Assembly: GCA_004794785.1 (NCBI GenBank)
Contig: SJOL01006433.1
Coordinates: forward strand, 584,277-648,276
Reading direction: 5' to 3'
Source of the DNA: Opisthorchis felineus
Lineage: Eukaryota; Platyhelminthes; Trematoda; Opisthorchiida; Opisthorchiidae
DNA length: 64,000 nt
Notes under the pieces: model-generated
What the model was told of the DNA's origin: nothing
The model's input: the letters and a program-made list of their open reading frames with translations, nothing else
The model's database searches: none
Part shown: one piece after another, positions 37,601 to 46,574 of the stretch
How positions within the stretch are numbered: position 1 is the first letter of the stretch
Layout: the number at the start of each line of letters is the position of its first letter
Program-made: the position numbers and the translations under genes

Positions 37601-38823
37601 AGCAAGCTGCATAGATAAAAATCAGTTTGTGAAAGGTTACTTACGCTTGGCTGGTAGTTTGGCATCCCTAGCCCGTAACCAAATGATGGATTGAACGGGT
37701 CAACAATGGAGTTGTAGTGAACTCGGCCATGATAGCTCAACCGTATTGGGAACTCTTTAGAGTACTCCGCATGAAAGACGTTGATAGGCTCCACTGAGTC
37801 GTAGTATATTTCGACAGGTCTGTTGTATAGTTCCGCAATAGCTTGTATCTCAATATGATTCCCGTAACAGGTGATATCGCGTTTGCGGTTTATGTAGTGC
37901 TCGAAGTCCTCGGTGACGTATGCGGAGAAATGTTCTTTGTTCTTAAGCTAAAGTAATAATTGCGACAATCCGAATGCATTTACCATGTAGTCAATGACCT
38001 GATTCCGAACGACGTCGTGCTTTTCTTCGTCGCCAAATATTTGGTGCGCTAGGATGGGGGCATAATCACTGTAACAAAATAACATACAGACACTTCGGAA
38101 AAGACAAGCACCGTCCGCCTGCACTTTAATTATCTTCCAGCCTTTCTTCTCCACGAGAAGCTTCTCCAGATTAGTGTCATCAGACTAATAGGTGATCTAT
38201 CAAAAGATGAGTACTAATACCTGTACGGGAGAGTTCCGAACTCCATGTGCGGCCGCGTAGTACTCATCTTCACTGTTGTTGCCATTTTCTTTGTCGGGTA
38301 TCGGCGATAACACAGGAGTAGATGTGGGTTCTCGAGAAGCTCCGCGGAATTCGAATGAATTGCCCAAAGCTTCAGGCTGCTGTGCGGCGACGCGCAGCTG
38401 TGTTCGGTTAAAATGAGGAGCCGGCGCATAAGTCGTACTGTCCGACAGCGTAGACTCAATCTGGTGGCTTGGCCGGACCCGGGATCGGTGCACAATAGCC
38501 TCCTTCCGTTCCTCGGGAAACGCATATGGTTTGTAACCATGACCATGGCGACTGTGCGTTGGGCAGATCTCGGCTCCTTCCCACTCGGTTTGACGATCAG
38601 GCTTTGGCCTATCTTTGCGGTTCTTAATCGTCATGGTTTCGCTGCTATATGCTGGGTAAATTGATAGTTTCCCGATGATGTCGTCAACAAGACAATCAAT
38701 ATGCGTTCCAGAGGATTCAGAGTCGCTCGACGCGCCAGAACCACCGCCAGACGAGCGCCCGCCCTCAGCTCTGGACACCATTGCGCCGGGGCGCCATTTT
38801 CTAAGTACCTTGTCTTCAATCAT
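22140..38823 (-). CDS. OTUD5: OTUD5-like ovarian-tumour-family deubiquitinase, complete seven-exon gene
   Basis: The product is predicted to cleave ubiquitin chains. The family member OTUD5/DUBA is a cysteine protease that acts in signalling and chromatin regulation. Splicing seven minus-strand exons (38823-38221, 38184-38088, 38048-37984, 37941-37645, 37606-37430, 26041-25843, 22333-22140) gives one continuous frame of 543 residues, against about 571 in human OTUD5. All junctions are GT..AG and all phases agree. Visible elements are: a low-complexity Ser/Gly-rich N-terminus; an NSEDEY motif (Ser184), matching the segment around the activating phosphoserine of the human protein; an OTU catalytic core with DGACLFR (Asp225, Cys228) and VHYNS (His330), plus NRPVE and EPINVFH; an acidic helical segment ending RESYYDYLR; a Ser/Pro-rich linker; and a C-terminal ubiquitin-interacting-motif-like helix, [18 protein letters not shown]. 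An in-frame TAG just upstream makes 38823 the first usable ATG of its exon. All catalytic residues are present, so I expect an active enzyme. The assignment rests on recalled family sequence, not on an alignment. Confidence 0.93.
22900..24235 (+). pseudogene. CR1/Jockey-like LINE fragment, heavily decayed
   Basis: Endonuclease-like pieces appear in shifting frames: [19 protein letters not shown] (about 23055), then [20 protein letters not shown] and FD (about 23220-23280). A pre-RT segment follows ([17 protein letters not shown], about 23830, and PNEKP), then [32 protein letters not shown] (24050-24170), which matches the 'LD.SKS.GPDGI...L...LF..SL..G' start of CR1/Jockey reverse transcriptases. 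It lies in the 3.5-kb last intron of the OTUD5-like gene, on the opposite strand. Confidence 0.6.
24480..24592 (+). mobile_element. Leu/Ser-tRNA-like SINE (family 2), 3' half
   Basis: It contains ggtgcactgctgattcc and the shared 3' stretch gcaagataaaatctcgatt. The tRNA-like head is absent. It lies in the last OTUD5-like intron. Confidence 0.45.
25556..25614. repeat. Compound microsatellite (AT)n(GA)n
   Basis: About 41 bp of alternating A and T are followed by nine GA units, 230 bp downstream (in gene orientation) of the exon 6 donor in the last OTUD5-like intron. It is likely length-polymorphic. Confidence 0.97.
25843..26041 (-). CDS. OTUD5: OTUD5-like gene, exon 6 (Ser/Pro-rich linker)
   Basis: A 199-nt exon lies after an acceptor that reads cgctttccag on the minus strand, and it ends before a GTAAGT donor. 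It starts in phase 0, matching the end of exon 5, and ends in phase 1, matching exon 7. It encodes about 66 residues dominated by Ser, Ala, Pro and Leu, with no fold recognised. The family has a poorly conserved Ser-rich linker at this point. It is separated from exon 5 by about 11.4 kb of intron. An extra small exon inside that intron cannot be excluded, but the phases do not require one. Confidence 0.78.
28623..28803 (+). mobile_element. tRNA-derived SINE (family 1)
   Basis: The head TAGCTCAGTGGTTAGAGCGC and B box GTTCAAACCC are followed by the same body as the 34447 copy and the end cacagctgaac plus a T-run. The 9-mer ttcctttca occurs at 28614-28622 and again at 28804-28812, a probable target-site duplication. 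Confidence 0.9.
29311..29442 (-). mobile_element. tRNA-derived SINE (family 1), truncated in the B box and joined to repeat family B
   Basis: The body matches the family from cgttcagct at 29312 to the B box (gggttcgaacca, about 29430). The head then stops and a different dispersed repeat begins (atatctcgaatatcgcacc). It is truncated by insertion or recombination exactly at the internal promoter. Confidence 0.85.
29443..29590 (+). repeat. Dispersed repeat family B, abutting a SINE
   Basis: It starts atatctcgaatatcgcacca directly at the truncation point of the SINE and continues with the full family-B order to gtatacagatgagtg. Confidence 0.65.
29890..30700 (+). pseudogene. Possible decayed LINE (pre-RT region)
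   Basis: Open plus-strand stretches in two frames contain [19 protein letters not shown] (about 30320), reminiscent of the 'PPWW...L......RR' segment before the reverse transcriptase in Jockey/CR1 elements, and [14 protein letters not shown] (about 30540), like the 'FF.S.F' segment that follows it. The evidence is weak because no catalytic motif is visible. Confidence 0.3.
31692..31790 (+). mobile_element. tRNA-like SINE head, variant family
   Basis: AACTCAGTGGCTGAGGCGCG (A-box-like) and GGTTCGAATCC (perfect B box) are spaced as in a tRNA. The downstream body does not match family 1. Because it is followed directly by an RTE fragment, it may be a different SINE family or a head-only copy. 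Confidence 0.65.
31840..32260 (+). pseudogene. RTE-like LINE fragment: linker and start of reverse transcriptase
   Basis: A plus-strand frame reads [20 protein letters not shown], then [19 protein letters not shown] and [16 protein letters not shown]. These are the hallmarks of the N-terminal part of the ORF2 reverse transcriptase in flatworm RTE-type elements. A single-base shift near 32203 is needed to continue into SECGNH, after which homology is lost. It lies inside the 11.4-kb OTUD5-like intron, on the opposite strand. A tRNA-like SINE head sits just upstream (31692-31790). Confidence 0.8.
34447..34626 (+). mobile_element. tRNA-derived SINE (family 1), young copy with perfect 15-bp target-site duplication
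   Basis: A full-length copy of about 180 bp. It has a tRNA-like head with an A-box-like TGGCTCAAGTGGTTAGAG and a perfect B box GGTTCGAACCC, then a conserved body, ending in gttacagctgaac. It is flanked by gatacattgtaattg at 34432-34446 and again at 34627-34641, the mark of LINE-mediated insertion. This is the reference copy for the family in this window. Confidence 0.93.
35500..35580 (+). pseudogene. Reverse-transcriptase motif-B remnant
   Basis: [16 protein letters not shown] is close to the RTE motif-B tail (Q(G/D)CPLSPFLFNF) seen intact at 55.0 kb. Surrounding frames are open but show no other RT motif. It is probably a scrap of a LINE in the long intron. Confidence 0.35.
36283..36450 (-). 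mobile_element. tRNA-derived SINE (family 1), near full length
   Basis: It runs from the A-rich flank and ggttcagttg to gcgctctaac, which is the complement of the A box. The 8-mer caagaatt occurs at 36267-36274 and 36451-36458, a likely target-site duplication. Confidence 0.88.
36968..37097 (-). mobile_element. tRNA-derived SINE (family 1), 5' truncated
   Basis: It starts with an A-run and cgttcagctgtaacacc. The body matches through gcccaagcctagacagg and ends near the B box (gcagaggtcgg), after which the sequence is unrelated. It is the last family-1 copy before exon 5 of the OTUD5-like gene. Confidence 0.85.
37430..38823 (-). CDS. OTUD5: OTUD5-like gene, exons 1-5 with four micro-introns
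   Basis: This block encodes residues 1-413, including the whole OTU catalytic core. Exon 1 (38823-38221) ends with CAG before GTATTAG. Intron 1 is 38220-38185 (36 nt). Exon 2 is 38184-38088. Intron 2 is 38087-38049 (39 nt); it removes a stretch that would otherwise sit between FRSV and HQIFGDE, two segments that are contiguous in the family. Exon 3 is 38048-37984. Intron 3 is 37983-37942 (42 nt) and carries an in-frame TAG. Exon 4 is 37941-37645. Intron 4 is 37644-37607 (38 nt; GTAAGT..TATGCAG). Exon 5 is 37606-37430, with a consensus GTAAGT donor opening the long intron. Exon lengths 603, 97+65, 297 and 177 keep the frame. Several micro-introns read through in frame for some distance, so an unspliced translation would mislead an annotator. 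Confidence 0.92.
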
Positions 38824-39014
38824 TCGTTCAAGATTAAATGAGAGCTACCAAGGTAAACCGGTTGGAAGTCAAAATCTACTCATAAATATGGGCTCCGCAC
38901 GTCCGTTTAAGCAGCGCGCAATTCGAACTGAGGCAGTACGGATTTTGCGCGGCCACATAAATTAGGTATTTCTAGGACCCCAGAGCCTTTGATATGTACG
39001 GGATCATTTAATTC

Positions 39015-39596
39015 ATGCACAAAAAATTTCTCTGCCATGACTCTTCTAAAAGTGGTAGGTTATCCCGGTCATGGTGGCAGCAATATACAGAAGATGAGAC
39101 AGCCTGCTTTTCCGTATTCAGGAATCACTTGGCGGAGGGCAGCTGGAAAACCCTCTCAAGCTCCACCTGTGCGTTTTCTTGTATTTACCGGTATGCGCTG
39201 CTGAGACCGGTACTGCCCGCCTCTCGGATGACCACCGGTTTTGTGGCCGACAATGTGTCGTTCACAGCTTCCGCAGCAACGGCTAACAGCAAGTTCCACG
39301 CATCAGCAACCAGTCAGGGCAACCTGGAAATCCAGATCAGCTTCCAAGCAGTTTTTAGGAGCGACTCGTGGCTGACTCTTGTGACGCAGCCAGGCATCTA
39401 CTCACAGTTTGCGTTCGAAATATCCGTGTATTGTTCGCCGGAAAACAACCAGGGCACTTCGAGACAGTCTATAATGCTGCACGAAGAGGTCCAGGATTTC
39501 CAGTTTTTCTCCGCGTTCCACACGCACCAACGCGTTGCAGTTCTTGCGCTTTCTTCATTAGTTGTAATTTCCCTTACTTGCAGGCATACTCTGTGA
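39015..39596 (+). other. Unassigned 193-codon open frame in a GC-rich stretch upstream of the OTUD5-like start
   Basis: An ATG at 39015 is followed by 193 open codons. The translation is Ser/Ala/Phe-rich and matches nothing I recognise. Minus-strand frames over the same bases are also partly open, including one that ends at a GTGAGT donor (about 39413) and reads KLEILDLFVQHYRLSRSALV. In GC-rich DNA such overlaps often arise by chance. It could be an exon on either strand or none. Confidence 0.25.
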
Positions 39597-40131
39597 ATCA
39601 ACCGTACTGCAGACGCGACACGCGCGCGCGTCACTGAGGAGTTCCAAGCAGCTTTCGCAATCTTGGTGAATGGACTACGTATGCAGGCAAATATACCCCT
39701 GCCCAGCTAGCCAAATGGGTGTGGGCTATTATTCTGGGGCACCCGTTGCCATAAACCAAAGCCTCCTTCTCTCTGCGATGGTATTATCAACATGCAATCA
39801 GCACGGATCGGGCAAATAATACCACCTGTCGACAGATTTTGTCGTGGGGCTGAGGTTTGCAATCATCCATTTGACCAGGCAACTGCCGTCTCAAAAGCAT
39901 ATAATATGCTCAGTAAAGGGGGCCTTCACCGGTCCCTTCACAACTATCCGCTGATCAGAAGGATCTCTCAGAAAGCCATCGCTCATGCCGTTCTATATTA
40001 ACCAGAAGGCCAGATCTTCCAATGACTCCAGATTTATCAACGTCGATACTTCTTGTTTTAGGATTTTAGATTTTTCTTTTTATTGCACCAACAGTTCTAG
40101 TCTAATGGACACACTAGCCTAAGTTTTGACT

Positions 40132-40515
40132 CTCTTGAGAGGGCTTGAGTATGACAGGCGTGACCTAAAATGGTACTCCTGGCAGCCTCATCTTGGCGAA
40201 GTTGCATCTCAGATTTTTCAGGAAGCAGAAGAGTCACATTTCGTTGGTAATGTTTGTGCTTCTTCCATCTCTGGCGGCAAATCTTCTAACCAAATTGCAA
40301 TCGGCATTCCCCTGGAGCAAATACTGGACACAAAAGACCATACAGTCAATTTTGCAGTACAAAACACCGAATGCACAGCACTTTTTATTTTCTCATATAA
40401 AAGGGCCACGTTAATGGTTAATCGTCATCAGTTGCTCCATAGCCACGTACAAGCCAGGTTTTTATGTCCATATTCAGAAAATGGTGAGCAACACGTGATT
40501 AGATATCTACTATAG
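40132..40515 (+). other. Unassigned 128-codon open frame
   Basis: The open frame begins at TTG or CTT codons (first Met internal, near 40420) and ends at a stop at 40513. No splice context, family motif or repeat match was recognised. It may be transposon debris. Confidence 0.15.
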
Positions 40516-42735
40516 ATATCTACCATTTACTACCACATTACTAGGCGATTACGTTGAAGGCGAAGAGGACCAGTAATGCCAATATGCCAATAGATATGGA
40601 ATCATATGCCAGGAGGTCATACTCCCCTGTCTAGTAGTTTCAAGCAAAATATGTGTGAGGATTAGCCAACACGGAATCTCTTCAAAACCGACCGCAACCT
40701 AAACTATGGTGAACGACCTAGTCAAAGGTTTATCGATGTCTTGAATCTTTTGCCACAAAATGGAAGAATCGCCTATGACAGCATGCTTAATAAAACGAGA
40801 TCCCAAATGTGGCTGTAAGATGCACTCTTTCCGACTGACGAAAAGTGGGGGCATCGGTCGATTCATTACGTGCGTGATCCTAGACACGGAAAAATTTGCA
40901 CAACGATGCTCTTTCCTCCGTTGAGTCCAGAAAATGACGGTGTGGAGCAAGATTCCAAAATTTGTAAAAAACATCTCCCAATGAGCATCGCTACAAGACG
41001 TCCTCGGGTTGCAAGCTTATGTGTCTTTATCAAATGAAGAGGCCAGAGGGTAAAATGTGATTCTCAGAGGCCTTAATTGGCGCCATTTTGTGCGTATTAC
41101 AGCGCAACTTGTAACTTGTTCTGTTGGCAAGAGTCCTTGAACAGAGTGGTTTGAAAAGCATATGAGGCTGCCTCGTCAATGGGTGATTTTGATACTTGGG
41201 TCGGAGTCCTCAGGCACCGTACACGGTGGGTACGTTGCACAGATCTTGCAATCACTGACCAGTCGGTTGCACTTTGTGAGTTTCTTGGTTACATAATTGG
41301 TTCTGTAAGTTGGATTCCCACAAGTCAATGATAATTTTCAGATTGCGAGCTGCCGGAGTGTAGGATGGTGCCTCAAAACGTAAAATCTCCTCAACCTACC
41401 AAATTAGCTATCTTCAGGATCACCACCTGCCCCTGGTCAACACGCTTGATTTTCCCCATACAGACCGCTGATGATCTGTATCTGGTTGGACTAGTGAACC
41501 TGCAACCTATGCTTTAGAACCAGATGCACTAAGGTTTCACTGCCTGTTGATGATGTGGGTGACAGCAATGCATCGTTGAGAGCAATGCTAGTAAGAATTA
41601 GCCTGACAACATATCACGAGCGAAGTGGTAAAAAATATTCTCCGAGGCCACTAGGGGTACCAAGGCCTGGATGATGAACTGGCTATAAGTGGTGTTCTGG
41701 ATTGGTTTGATATATATATGCACCGGACAGAAGACGCCAAAAGAAGCACCAGTTAAAATTCATAGTTCTTCGTTCTAAAGCTCGCCCTTTCTGGTAAAAC
41801 CTTAAAAAACGATATCGGATTACAGGTTTTTAAGGCAAACAAGTTGTGTTACATTGTGTTAAAAAGAGGTTACTATGGTCAAAATCGCTGGTACTGGAGG
41901 GCAGTTGTCATGAAATTGGATTCACATTATTGCGACCCATCGTGGCGTAGCCGAGTGCGGATCCCATGTGAATTCCACCTGAAGCTTCGTTATGAAATTT
42001 CACCTGGAAGTGCTGGTTTGATATACCATTTATGAACAAAGCGCTTTCCGCAACCAAGTAGTGGGTCCGTGCGGCGGATTCGATAGCCTCCTGAGGTTAC
42101 TTCAAAGCAGGCCTAGAAGAACTCAAGAGGGGACAAAGAAAATCTGTCCAAACTATCGTGCAACTGAATGTCCTGTTGCAGGTGCAAAAGAGTTAGAAAG
42201 CTATAAATCGCCTCACGTTTGCCGTACAGATGAACTGAGCGAAGAATACGCGAAGAGCGTTGTTGGCAAGTTCGATAAATTTCAAACGTAGTAGTAGGAA
42301 ATATTGTTAAAGCCTGGAAAGCGATGAAATGAATAATTGTGAAAAATTCAGGATTTATCAATTCGAGTGAAAAAACGAGCCCCGAGTTCAAGAGGAATTA
42401 TCGGAATTCCGTGAAATCCTATCTATCAGAGGCATTTAGCCGGCAAACCTTCTCTTGAAGATCCGGAGGAACATAACAGTGTAATGACGAAATGGCCTGC
42501 ATTAAACGTCTTTTCCGACAGGACTTTAGACTGATATTGTTGTCCTCAGGGCCAACAACTCTAACCTTGCCATCTGATGGGTGGTCCCAAGGACCACTAG
42601 ATGAACATGATCTGGCGGAGAAATATTGTGCACGGAAGTTTGGACGGTGAGTTCTTTGTGTATTACCTGTTGTTTCTTGCACGAGAGCGGGCGTTCGTTC
42701 ATGCGGGGGCTCACTGCTAATACATACTTCTCCTC

Positions 42736-42800
42736 GTATGGTGACGAAACGTTTGCAAGGCAATTGCCAAGCTCGGCGAACAGATAAACAGCCACCTGAT
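42736..42800 (-). repeat. Single-arm relative of the fold-back family
   Basis: The plus strand reads ggtgacgaaacgtttgcaaggcaattgccaagctcggcgaac, matching the right arm of the 17569 element. The preceding 170 bp may belong to the same repeat. Confidence 0.6.
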
Positions 42801-43056
42801 CAACAACCAATAAATTCACCCGAGCTACCAATATTTCAACACATTACCCACATACTTCTTGTTTGCACTGACTGCAACCAAACTGACCGGTACTGCCCCA
42901 GATACATTCCCGCCATTGTACCGCAGATAGCTATACGAAGAATGACCGGGATCAATATACGGACACCAGATAAAAGCATGTTTTCTCCCCGTTGAATAAC
43001 CATATTGTCAATTGAGACCTTCGAGAATCTGTGGGCCACTGATTACCTTAAAATCC

Positions 43057-43443
43057 TCAGAACACTTCGGTGGCGAATAGTCTACGTTCTGCAGGCTCAG
43101 TCACTACTCCATGATTGTTCACAGTTTTGCTAACCTGTACCTGAAGGCTGAGACCACTAATGTTCAAAACCGACTTCGCCGTCGCAAGGCGGGTGCATCG
43201 GCTGACAGGACGGTAACACGAAATCTTTTCGGCAAGGCAAGCAAACGTATAAGCAGCCTGAACTAAACGCTGATGAAAAGAATGTCCATATAGGTAGACA
43301 ATTTTTTTATTGTCGGAAAATACTTTACAAAACTTATGTGTATCATCCATTACTTTGACATTTAAAATTCCACACGTTTCTTCTGACCCTATTTGTAACA
43401 TCCACTCCACTTTTGTGTTTAGTGTACGCATGTGAACTGACAT
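43057..43443 (-). other. Unassigned 128-codon open frame with genuine ATG
   Basis: The ATG at 43443 opens MSVHMRTLNTKVEWMLQIGS and the frame stays open to 43057. The second half (RLVQAAYTFACLAEKISCYR) has an amphipathic look. I recognise no family. It lies 400 bp downstream of the unrecognised minus-strand gene end at 43851 and next to a fold-back-family arm, so it could be part of a repeat. Confidence 0.25.
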
Positions 43444-43850
43444 TCGTTTGTCCCTATCGCTTCACTCTTTTGACCTTGCGTTCATCCAGCCATGTTGTGG
43501 CCGACCTTATGCACGTATGACTGTCTCACGTGGAAGCCTGTTTGCTCATTTGGTTCGTGCCATTGTAGTCCAAGTGGACCATTTGTTGTGGATGAGTATA
43601 CACTGTCGACGTTTATATATTTTGTGAATTGATGCCTTACGTTTGTAGAGCCGCCAAGAAACCCAGCTCCGACTTTGTTTAGCCTTCCCGGCTGTTCTGG
43701 TGTTACGCGACACTGGAAGATACCGTTTGGCTGTTACAATGCCCGATCAACTAGCCAGATGGAATCCACGTCAATCATAGCGGACAGCCAAACGAACTTA
43801 GCTGCCGCACATGACTAACATGCAACTAGGGGTCGACGATGCCGAATCAG

Positions 43851-44150
43851 CTAACCGAAGACTTCCCATTCATCATCATCGGTAAAAGTCGAAGGTCCGA
43901 ATTGTATGGCATAAAAGTTGGATGTTACTGGTTGGTTCGATTGGTACATATGTCCTGCCGGGAAGCGTATGACCTCCTCAGTGCTGTGTTCATTGAGCTG
44001 TGGACGTCCTGAAGTGAGGAGATATATGTTGGGGTATCGAAATATCACTATGTGTCAGTCGGCTGACAAACATGGAACCAAACTTACCCTGTGAAGGGAG
44101 CACTTCAGCGGCGGCAGTCTCGTACAGATTCGTTTACAACACGTCATCTT
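43851..44150 (-). CDS. 3' end of an unrecognised minus-strand gene
   Basis: The terminal exon 44008-43851 has a good acceptor (ctcctcacttcag) and a stop after an acidic tail, FTDDDEWEVFG. The upstream exon ends at 44088 before a GTAAGT donor, giving a 79-nt intron. One reading joins AAEVLPSQ to GRPQLNEHSTEE. An alternative acceptor 13 nt further on keeps another open frame. The encoded sequence (VIRFPAGHMYQSNQ, SNFYAIQFGPSTF) looks protein-like, but I do not recognise it. The rest of the gene should lie at higher coordinates, yet the MULE remnant starts at 44545, so it may be partial or tied to that element. Confidence 0.4.
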
Positions 44151-44544
44151 CAACGGCTGATTTGCGTTGCGTAATTCCTTGTAGCCTGTGGCCACAGACT
44201 GTAACCCGAAAGAAATAGTGTGGCTTACATGAAATTCACGAGGCCTCATTACCAGACGAACTGTCTGGAGCTAATGGGACTTGCATAATTTATCCGGAAT
44301 CATCGTCGTCTCTTCCCTCTAACTGGCGCTCACCAGCGTTAGTTTTAGTAGTGAGACATTAGCGGCTGTCCATTTGCACACACTTGGAGCCAAAAATACG
44401 GACGCACACAGACTTTCGGGACACTGTGTTGGGAATCTGTGCTTCGGTCTAGGTCAACATCATAAGACGCCTTCTTTGTGGACCGGTTAGCAAACACACC
44501 TTCGCGTTTTCCGGACAGGCTAGTGACTAAGAACTAAAAATAAA

Positions 44545-46574
44545 TTATTGATCCGCGGAGCAACATTTGGGACAAGCCTGATGAGCATCACCGCACAGCG
44601 GGCAAGGTTCACCATCACAACAGTCGACGTGATATGATACGCAATCCGCTGCACACCAGCGGCCAATGGTACTAGCTGGCGGGTCACAAAGCACACAAAC
44701 GCCTAAGTATGTGTCCCTAGGCCGCCAACCAGTTTGAGGTGCAGTATCCTCGGCCACCGACGGCAGGTCGTCATTTTCAGACGTCGAGACCTTGCGCAGC
44801 AGGATTTGTCCCCGAACAATCAAGTGTTCAATAGCGATTGTGGATCTCATTGTTTCCAGCCCCTAAAGCCTATCCACCACTGGTTTGACTTGTTTACGTA
44901 GGCCTTCGAAAGCTGCCGGCAAGGGCCTGGAAACAAGTGTAAGCCGTACACCTCGTTCCGCCTGATTGAAATCCCGCGGCCACCGTTGGTGAAGTGGGAA
45001 GCAACCAAAGAAAACATTTACGTAAAATGTTTCTTACTGCTTGGAGCAGACTGGCCTGTAAATACAGAAAGCAAATGAATGCAGGGGAGATACATCACCC
45101 GGTAGAAGGGGCATGTGCATTCTCCAGCACACGTGTCAAACGTCTGGGAGCACCTAGTTATTTACACCAGGAACCACAAGTTAGTTAATGCAGGTTGACC
45201 TTACCCTGTTTGTTCTAACGTTACGACAGTGCGGCCTCGGGAGTCGCGGCCACAAGTGCCTCGAAACGAGGGGACATGCGTGCGTAGTCACTTGAGGGAC
45301 AGCGTTCAGAATGTAGCCGTCGCTCTCCAGGATTTCCCATCGGTCGCGGTGATATGAGGTAAGTATTTCATATTCCCGCATAAGCCTCTCGGCGTGTCGG
45401 GACACTGTCTGCACGGCGTGATTCAGTGTGTCTGAGTAGGGCACCCGGTTTTTCAGGGTGCCGTTTGCATTCTCCAAACGGCTGTTGGTAACATAACCAA
45501 AGTGGACCATCCCAAATTGTGCATGTGCAGCCGATTTGCGGGTGACGTACAACAGTGGGCCGTAAGATAAGAAAAAAATCGATGGTCCGTGCGGCGCATT
45601 GGTTGAAGATCTTGTCGGAATGTGTTCGTATTATAATAGGTAAAAAACATTGTGCGGTATTGTCCAGGCAAGGTGGAATTCGTGTCGGCTGTTTGCAGTG
45701 TCTGTGACAAAAAATGCATGGATGTTGTACGATACATACATGCTTCCTGATAGCCTTTCCAACATGGAAGTGACACAACATGACGTCGCAGCCGAACACT
45801 ACTGTTGCTGCCCGCATCTGTGCAGCCAACTTGATCATGAAGAAAGTCTTCGCTTGATACTGCTCGGCCAACCTTTCCCCGAATAAGCCAAACAGTTTAC
45901 GCATGGGAGCAAACTGTTCGCTTTCCATGAAGGCACACATAACCGTTCGCTCGGTACCCAAGCCGTCGGTGATCAGGAGGGTGTACAGCTTGTATCTACA
46001 GGTCGGGTATTAGCTGCTTTAAAAATACCCCAAAAATATTTGTCGCACGCGTACAGTTGACTTTAACTACATCTGGGAGGCGTCGAAACAGCGCTATCTG
46101 CTGCCATCTGGGGAAGCATAATTGGCACAAACACCCGTCCGGCCTCAAGACGTTTTGCCAGCACCGAAGGCATATCATCTACCGTAATAAAACACAAATA
46201 TGCGTCGCTCGCTAAACAGAGATTGTGGACACTTCCGTTGGTAGTTGTATATGTCCTGAGTGGTAAGGATCTCTCAGAATTCATCGGACAGCAGGTGCTT
46301 CACGTGCTATTTGGTAATGGCCGATACGTTCAGCTGACTAGCTTCACTGGATTCCTTGACTTTCCGTTTGTATTGCAGGCCGCCCGTTGCATTTGTAGTA
46401 CATCCATTCGCAACGCAAAACAGCTTTTATGCTTTGATTACTGGATGAAGGCACAAATACCACATAGTTATCCTTCATATATTCATTCAACGCCTTCTCA
46501 AACGCCGTGAAGTATGAAAAGGGTACAGCCTCAAATTTCTCGACAAACAGGTATGAAACCACTTCTGAAGCCAT
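44545..46574 (-). pseudogene. MULE (Mutator-like) transposase with SWIM zinc finger, broken
   Basis: Pieces of a transposase follow one another in the right order on the minus strand but in different frames. They are: an N-terminal FAR1-like segment (46574-46344); LFRRLPDVVKVNCTRATN and then LYTLLITDGLG..VMCAFMESE (46085-45900), matching the MULE 'catalytic core, then TD..G..VM.AFMESE' pattern; CDVMLCHFHVGKAIRKH (to about 45742); a helical segment with NSRLENANGTLKNR and SRHAERLMREYE (45552-45300); a SWIM finger CTC..LPCIH (about 45113-45075); and a C-terminus rich in CxxC motifs ending at 44545. Frame changes and an in-frame TAG near 44864 break the frame. Some frame changes might be short introns, for example around 46015, but not all. 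It is probably a dead domesticated-type or transposon copy. Confidence 0.75.

Larger units (their letters stand above)
39600..43056. other. No supported gene
   Basis: Contains one unassigned open frame (40132-40515) and a fold-back-family arm (42736-42800). The rest has short frames only. Confidence 0.45.

Noticed and set aside
38413..38965. Plus-strand frames over the first OTUD5-like exon
   Set aside because: They are antisense shadows of a well-supported minus-strand coding exon.
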